Source: Thermoplasmatota archaeon (GTDB lineage Archaea; Thermoplasmatota; Thermoplasmata; RBG-16-68-12; JAGMCJ01). Taken from it: a DNA stretch of 10,707 bases. The position numbers and the translations under genes were made by a program. The notes under the pieces are model-generated. The model was not told the DNA's origin, searched no databases, and saw only the letters and a list, made by a program, of their open reading frames with translations. Below, piece after piece: positions 6,996-10,707 of this stretch. Positions within the stretch are counted from its first letter, which is position 1; each line of letters starts with the position of its first letter. The stretch covers positions 1 through 10,707 of the forward strand of contig JAJISH010000034.1 in the NCBI GenBank assembly GCA_022848825.1, read 5' to 3'.

Positions 6996-7544
6996 ATGAG
7001 TGACGTAAGGAACATCAAGATGAAGGTTTGTCTCATTGGAGAGTACGCCGTTGGTAAGACGAGTCTGATACGGAGATACGTCTACAACACCTTCAGTGAC
7101 AGGTACATACAGACGATTGGTGCGAAAATCACAAAGAAGGCCCTTCTGCTCCAGTATCCTGAGCGGAGAACGAATCTTGATGTCGACCTAACGATCTGGG
7201 ACATCATGGGAGAGAAGGGGTTCCGAGAGCTGCTCAAAGAGGCGTACTTCTACGGTGCCCAGGGAATGTTGGCTGTTTGCGACATGACCAGGGAAGACAG
7301 CTACTACGAACTCCCCACGTGGATCAGCGCTGTAGAAAAAGTGGCAGGATCCGTTCCTGTGGTCTTCTTGGGAAACAAGATAGATCTCGCGGAGTCCAAG
7401 ACCGTAGAGGAAGATGACATGAAGATGATGGGGGAATCCTATGACTCATCATACCTTCTGACAAGTGCGAAAACAGGAAGGAACGTGGAGACCGCGTTCA
7501 TGAGAATTGCAGACAAAATCGCGGGAAAGGATGTCCTTGCGTAG
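6996..7544 (+). CDS. Rab/Ras-like small GTPase, paralog 3
   Basis: Small GTPase of 182 residues from the chosen start. Motifs: G1 GEYAVGKTS (15-23), switch I Thr40 (YIQTIGAK), G3 WDIMGE (68-73), G4 NKID (127-130), G5 TSAK (156-159). Two positions differ from paralog 1: the Ras Gly12 equivalent is Tyr17 and the Gln61 equivalent is Glu73. A bulky residue at the Gly12 position would be expected to interfere with an arginine-finger GAP if one exists; this is inference. Start: ATG 6996 has a good GGAGG site (6984-6988) 7 nt upstream. An in-frame ATG at 6975 would add 7 residues but lies at or before the inferred transcription start. No lipidation site or membrane segment is seen. Target unknown. 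Confidence 0.9.
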   Translation: MSDVRNIKMKVCLIGEYAVGKTSLIRRYVYNTFSDRYIQTIGAKITKKALLLQYPERRTNLDVDLTIWDIMGEKGFRELLKEAYFYGAQGMLAVCDMTREDSYYELPTWISAVEKVAGSVPVVFLGNKIDLAESKTVEEDDMKMMGESYDSSYLLTSAKTGRNVETAFMRIADKIAGKDVLA

Positions 7545-7551
7545 GATTCAT

Positions 7552-7565
7552 TCTCAATCTCGATA
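7552..7565. promoter_or_regulatory. Degenerate operator-like palindrome 4
   Basis: TCTCA ATCT CGATA matches TATCA-N4-TGATA with one mismatch in each half and the same 4-bp spacer. It lies 14 bp before a weak TATA-like sequence, the same spacing as the other three sites. Alone it would not be convincing; it is reported because of its position. Confidence 0.4.
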
Positions 7566-7579
7566 ATTGCGGGGTAGGG

Positions 7580-7587
7580 TTCTTAAT
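7580..7587 (+). promoter_or_regulatory. Weak TATA-like element of GTPase gene 4
   Basis: TTCTTAAT at the position expected from the other three promoters. The upstream sequence is G-rich (GGGGTAGGG) and lacks the A-rich BRE of its neighbours, so the promoter is probably weak, or the gene depends partly on read-through from paralog 3. An alternative TATA, CCTATAAT at 7607-7614, would imply a start at 7643. Confidence 0.35.
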
Positions 7588-7612
7588 GACATCTTCAGAT
7601 GTGTTTCCTATA

Positions 7613-8170
7613 ATGTCTCTAGAATCGAACGACCTCGAGATAATGAAGACAAAGATCTGCCTTGTCGGAGAGGCGGCAGTGGGCAAGACCAGCCTGATTC
7701 GAAGGTATGTCCTTGACATGTTCGAGGATCTCTACATAGCTACGCTGGGAGCCAAGGTAACGAAGAAAGGGCTGCTGCTCCCGAAGCTCGATGGCGGCAA
7801 CGACATTAAGGTCAACCTGATGATCTGGGACATCATGGGAGAGAAGGGGTTCCGAGAACTCCTCAAGGAAGCCTACTTCCATGGAGCCCAGGGTATACTG
7901 GCAGTCTGCGATGTCACCCGAAAGGACACGCTCCTGGAACTGAGTAACTGGATCGACTCGGTCACCAAGGTCACCGGCGAAGTCCCCGTAAGATTCGTTG
8001 CCAACAAAATCGACTTGAAGGATGAGGCGCAGTTCGGAGAGGATGATGTGAGGGAGCTGAGCGAGGAAATAGGTTCATCTTACCTCATGACGAGTGCAAG
8101 AACGGGAGACGGGGTGGAGCAAATCTTTGAGGAGATTGCGAGACTCATCGTGAAGAACATTGAGAGATAG
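7613..8170 (+). CDS. Rab/Ras-like small GTPase, paralog 4
   Basis: Small GTPase of 185 residues from the chosen start. Motifs: G1 GEAAVGKTS (19-27), switch I Thr44 (YIATLGAK), G3 WDIMGE (72-77), G4 NKID (131-134), G5 TSAR. The Ras Gly12 equivalent is Ala21 and the Gln61 equivalent is Glu77. The switch II coding region shares 36 identical bases with paralog 3 (7822-7857 versus 7193-7228). No lipidation motif or membrane segment is visible. The start is uncertain: ATG 7586 is the longest option but overlaps the TATA-like element found at the conserved promoter position; ATG 7613 fits a nearly leaderless transcript; ATG 7643 would give the shortest N-terminus, similar to paralog 1. None has a strong Shine-Dalgarno. 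It is the last member of the array. Confidence 0.88.
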   Translation: MSLESNDLEIMKTKICLVGEAAVGKTSLIRRYVLDMFEDLYIATLGAKVTKKGLLLPKLDGGNDIKVNLMIWDIMGEKGFRELLKEAYFHGAQGILAVCDVTRKDTLLELSNWIDSVTKVTGEVPVRFVANKIDLKDEAQFGEDDVRELSEEIGSSYLMTSARTGDGVEQIFEEIARLIVKNIER

Positions 8171-8262
8171 TCCTCCAGAGTCTCTTCTCTACATTCTGTG
8201 GTTCGAGAAATCATCTTGCCAGAGTCCGCCGTTCATATACAAACATTTAAGAGGGTGCGGAA

Positions 8263-8270
8263 TTTATATC
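8263..8270 (+). promoter_or_regulatory. TATA box of the lonB transcription unit
   Basis: TTTATATC preceded by GTGCGGAA, a plausible BRE/TATA pair. Expected initiation is near 8290, leaving a leader of about 20 nt with a GGTGA ribosome binding site at 8302-8306 before the ATG at 8311. The rest of the 140-bp intergenic stretch (8171-8310) shows no gene and no convincing copy of the GTPase-type palindrome. Confidence 0.55.
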
Positions 8271-8310
8271 AGAACTGCCCAGGTATGGGTGCATCCAGAT
8301 TGGTGAATCG

Positions 8311-10296
8311 ATGAGTGGGGAGCCTGCGAATCCTTCAGATGATGAGGACTTGCCTCCGATAGATGAGTGGATGGTGGGTCAGGACATCGAGTCCACTGCG
8401 GAAATAGAGATACCTTCAAGCCTCGTGGAACAGGTGATAGGTCAGGACGAGTCCGTTGTGGTCATCAAGAAAGCCGCAGAGCAGAAAAGGCATGTGATGC
8501 TCATAGGCGATCCAGGGACTGGAAAGTCGATGCTCGCCAACTCCATGGTGGAGCTGCTCTCAAAGGAAGAGCTCGAGGACATTCTCGTCTATCACAACCC
8601 TGACGACCCGAATGAGCCTAGGATAAGGGTAGTGCCCGGTGGCAAGGGAAAGGAAATAGTGGGTGCCCAGAAAGCAGAGGCCATGCAGAGAAGGGAGCAG
8701 AAAGCCTCTCTAATGATGACCATCATGTTCATAATCGTGGGGCTGGCCGTAATGCTCTCCATAAGGTACGATTCTGCCACTGGAGCTATCTCCATCGACC
8801 CCACACCCCTGATGATAGGCATCTTGATAGCATTCCTAATTTTCATGTTCTCAAGATACACTGGACGCAAGCAGGAGGCCTTTATGATACCCAAACTGCT
8901 GGTGTCCCACGATCCTGATGACCTTCCGCCTTTCATCGATGCCACAGGATCTCATGCCGGCGCTCTTCTTGGAGATGTGAAGCACGATCCCTTCCAGTCA
9001 GGCGGTCTGGAGACACCGTCTCACGACAGAGTGGACGCGGGTGCAATCCACCGCGCCCACAAGGGCGTTCTCTTCCTCGATGAGATCAACATGCTGAGGT
9101 TGGAGAGCCAGCAGAGCCTGCTAACCGCCTTGCAGGAGAAGAAGTTCAGCATAGTCGGTCAGAGCGAGAGAAGCTCCGGAGCCATGGTGAAGACAGAAGC
9201 CGTTCCCTGCGATTTCATACTCGTGGCGGCTGGGAATCTGGATGCGGTCTCTGGCATGCATCCCGCGCTGAGGTCCAGAATAAGAGGCTACGGCTACGAG
9301 GTCTACATGAAGAGCATCATGAGGGACACGCACAGCAACAGAGTGAAGCTCATCAGATTCGTAGCGCAAGAAGTGTCCAAAGACAAGAAGATCCCTCACT
9401 TCGATAAGGGTGCGGTCACAGAGATCCTCCGAGAGGCGAGAAGGCGGAGCGGGAGGAAGGGAAGGCTGACCTTGCGCTTGAGAGAGCTGGGTGGCCTCAT
9501 CCGAGTCGCTGGGGACATCGCCACAGAGGACAAGGCTCCGCTCGTCACAGCCGATCATGTTTACAGAGGAAAGAAGATTGCCAGGTCGCTCGAGCAGCAG
9601 ATCGCAGACAGGATAATAGAAGACAGGAAGATGTACGCCACATCCATGGTCGAGGGAGAGGCTGTCGGAGTTGTCAACGGTCTGGCGGTCCTGCACGGTG
9701 CAAGCGGCATGGTGGAATTCTCCGGCATCCTTCTTCCGATTGTGGCTGAGGTGACTCCAGCCCAGACGAAGGACGGCGGGAAGATAATTGCAACGGGGAA
9801 GCTGGGAGAGATAGCCAGAGAATCCGTGCAGAACGTGTCCGCCCTAATCAAGAAGTTCACGGGCCAGGACATAAGTAATCACGATATTCACGTTCAGTTC
9901 GTCGGAAGCAGTGAAGGAACAGAAGGGGATTCCGCTTCCATATCGGTTGCCACGGCTGTGATATCCGCACTTGAGGATGTGGAGGTCGACCAGAGCGTCG
10001 GAATGACAGGGTCGCTGAGCGTCAGAGGGCAGGTCCTTCCGGTTGGTGCCGTGACGGCCAAGATAGAGGCGGCTGCAGAGATGGGTCTCAAGAAGGTGAT
10101 AATTCCCAAGTCCAATATGAAGGATGTCCTGCTGGAGGACAAGTACATAGGGGAGATTGAAGTGATTCCAGTCGAGACTCTCAAGGATGTTCTTGTGCAC
10201 GCGCTCGTCGGAAAGAGGAAGGAGGGTCTTCTGGAGAAACTGGCCGCGTTGGTCTCGAAATCGACGACACCGGTCGATAGAGCCATTCCCCAATAA
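8311..10296 (+). CDS. lonB: Archaeal membrane-anchored ATP-dependent Lon protease (LonB)
   Basis: AAA+ serine protease that unfolds and degrades damaged or regulatory proteins at the inner face of the membrane. The product is 661 residues, normal for archaeal LonB. Walker A GDPGTGKS is at 66-73. Between Walker A and B is the archaeal insertion with two hydrophobic segments (about 133-151 and 166-182) that anchor the hexamer. Walker B VLFLDE is at 253-258, sensor 1 Asn at 309 (VAAGNLDA), and an Arg-rich sensor 2 region at about 385-400. The protease domain (about 440-640) has catalytic Ser541 in EGDSAS and Lys584 in VGAVTAK, 43 residues apart as in other Lon proteases. There is no large N-terminal substrate-binding domain, as expected for LonB. 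It is followed after 12 nt by a small acidic protein gene and then nadM, probably co-transcribed. Confidence 0.97.
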   Translation: MSGEPANPSDDEDLPPIDEWMVGQDIESTAEIEIPSSLVEQVIGQDESVVVIKKAAEQKRHVMLIGDPGTGKSMLANSMVELLSKEELEDILVYHNPDDPNEPRIRVVPGGKGKEIVGAQKAEAMQRREQKASLMMTIMFIIVGLAVMLSIRYDSATGAISIDPTPLMIGILIAFLIFMFSRYTGRKQEAFMIPKLLVSHDPDDLPPFIDATGSHAGALLGDVKHDPFQSGGLETPSHDRVDAGAIHRAHKGVLFLDEINMLRLESQQSLLTALQEKKFSIVGQSERSSGAMVKTEAVPCDFILVAAGNLDAVSGMHPALRSRIRGYGYEVYMKSIMRDTHSNRVKLIRFVAQEVSKDKKIPHFDKGAVTEILREARRRSGRKGRLTLRLRELGGLIRVAGDIATEDKAPLVTADHVYRGKKIARSLEQQIADRIIEDRKMYATSMVEGEAVGVVNGLAVLHGASGMVEFSGILLPIVAEVTPAQTKDGGKIIATGKLGEIARESVQNVSALIKKFTGQDISNHDIHVQFVGSSEGTEGDSASISVATAVISALEDVEVDQSVGMTGSLSVRGQVLPVGAVTAKIEAAAEMGLKKVIIPKSNMKDVLLEDKYIGEIEVIPVETLKDVLVHALVGKRKEGLLEKLAALVSKSTTPVDRAIPQ

Positions 10297-10308
10297 GAAG
10301 GGGTTCAT

Positions 10309-10461
10309 TTGAGCCAGACGGAAAGCTGCGACGAATACGCCTTTCACAAGGAATTGGACAGCGATCTCGACGACGGATCTTGCGAGCATTGCTCGAAGTA
10401 CCTGACCGTCTACTGCCCCCACATAGATGAGTTCTTTGAGGAGGGTTTCGATGAGGACTGA
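10309..10461 (+). CDS. Small acidic Cys/His protein, possible zinc-binding, function unknown
   Basis: A 50-residue reading frame with a TTG start filling the gap between lonB and nadM. I do not recognise the family. The sequence contains CEHC (25-28) and CPH (36-38), giving C-x2-C-x7-C-x-H, a pattern able to bind one zinc ion; Cys7, His13 and His27 are extra candidates. It is strongly acidic, with 16 Asp/Glu against 2 Lys and no Arg, and the C-terminus is DEFFEEGFDED. Evidence that it is a gene: an AGAAGGGG site (10296-10303) ends 5 nt before the TTG, the spacing to lonB is 12 nt, and it overlaps nadM by 11 nt. There is an in-frame stop (the lonB TAA) just upstream, and no ATG or GTG start lies between that stop and the TTG. 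It could be an adaptor or regulator of LonB or NadM, but nothing in the sequence shows this. Confidence 0.65.
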   Translation: MSQTESCDEYAFHKELDSDLDDGSCEHCSKYLTVYCPHIDEFFEEGFDED

Positions 10462-10707
10462 CGCATGGCCACTCTTCATTGGCAGATTTCAACCTTTCCA
10501 CAGAGGACACCTGGCCATGGTGAAACTGATACTAGAAGAACACGGCGGTATCAGGTTCGGAATAGGGAGTTCCCAGTACAAGGATACTGAGAAGAACCCC
10601 TTCTCATTTGAGGAGAGGGCCGTGATGATAAGGTCAACGATGGAGAAGGAGGGGTTCGAGGATTATGAGATCGTGGCAATCGAGGACTTGCACAACGACA
10701 AACTGTG
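10451..10707 (+). CDS. nadM: Nicotinamide-nucleotide adenylyltransferase (NadM), 3' end outside the window
   Basis: Archaeal enzyme of NAD biosynthesis that transfers AMP from ATP to nicotinamide mononucleotide. Only the first 85 codons are present. They show the nucleotidyltransferase signature: LFIGRFQPFHRGHLAMV, with the HxGH motif at His17 and His20, then GIGSSQYKDTEKNPFSFEERAVMI, which is diagnostic of the NadM family, and IEDLHNDKL at the edge. The second signature motif (ISxTxxR type) lies beyond the window. The ATG at 10451 has a strong GAGGAGGG site (10438-10445) 5 nt upstream, located inside the preceding small gene, and the 11-nt overlap suggests translational coupling. Confidence 0.94.
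   Translation, partial: MRTDAWPLFIGRFQPFHRGHLAMVKLILEEHGGIRFGIGSSQYKDTEKNPFSFEERAVMIRSTMEKEGFEDYEIVAIEDLHNDKL

Noticed and set aside
7193..7857. The 36-bp identity between paralogs 3 and 4 as a mobile-element or recombination repeat
   Set aside because: It lies in register within the same codons of homologous genes, encodes the conserved switch II block, and has no inverted repeats or target duplications.
8265..8278. TATCAGAACTG-like half palindrome at the lonB promoter
   Set aside because: Only the left half and two bases of the right half match, and it overlaps the TATA box instead of lying 13-15 bp upstream, so it does not fit the pattern seen at the GTPase genes.
9844..10479. 211-codon minus-strand frame across the end of lonB, the small gene and the nadM start
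   Set aside because: The + strand carries the LonB catalytic domain and the NadM signature with good ribosome binding sites; the antisense frame has no supporting motif.

Overview
The window comes from an archaeon, most plausibly a member of the Thermoplasmatota or a related euryarchaeal group. The supporting evidence is the archaeal gene order of the ribosomal spc operon, ribosomal proteins found only in archaea and eukaryotes (eL32, eL19), an archaeal membrane-type LonB protease, an archaeal NadM, and TATA-type promoters. The lineage below 'archaea' is inferred from general content only.

Region 1 (1-4668, + strand) is the distal half of the spc operon: eL32 (5' end outside the window), eL19, uL18, uS5, uL30, uL15 and SecY. 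Genes overlap by 1-44 nt or are 2 nt apart, so the block is almost certainly one translationally coupled transcript making large- and small-subunit ribosomal proteins plus the central translocon subunit. It ends abruptly: argF lies convergent, with only 2 nt between the two stop codons.

Region 2 (4671-5585, - strand) is ornithine carbamoyltransferase (argF), divergent from region 3.

Region 3 (about 5636-8170, + strand) is the most unusual part. Four Rab/Ras-like small GTPase genes lie in tandem, each about 180 codons long and each with its own short intergenic region. The first three intergenic regions carry a clear palindrome (TATCA-N4-TGATA, the third with one mismatch) followed 13-15 bp later by a TATA-like element, and the fourth carries a degenerate copy at the same spacing. 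This suggests a small regulon controlled by one dimeric transcription factor. The paralogs differ at the positions equivalent to Ras Gly12 and Gln61 but share a nearly invariant switch II block.

Region 4 (8263-10707, + strand) is a probable transcription unit of membrane-anchored LonB, a 50-residue very acidic Cys/His protein that is easily missed (TTG start), and nadM (NMN adenylyltransferase, cut by the window edge). The small gene overlaps nadM by 11 nt.

No tRNA, rRNA, CRISPR array, insertion sequence or integrase was seen. There is no gene-free stretch longer than about 150 bp.
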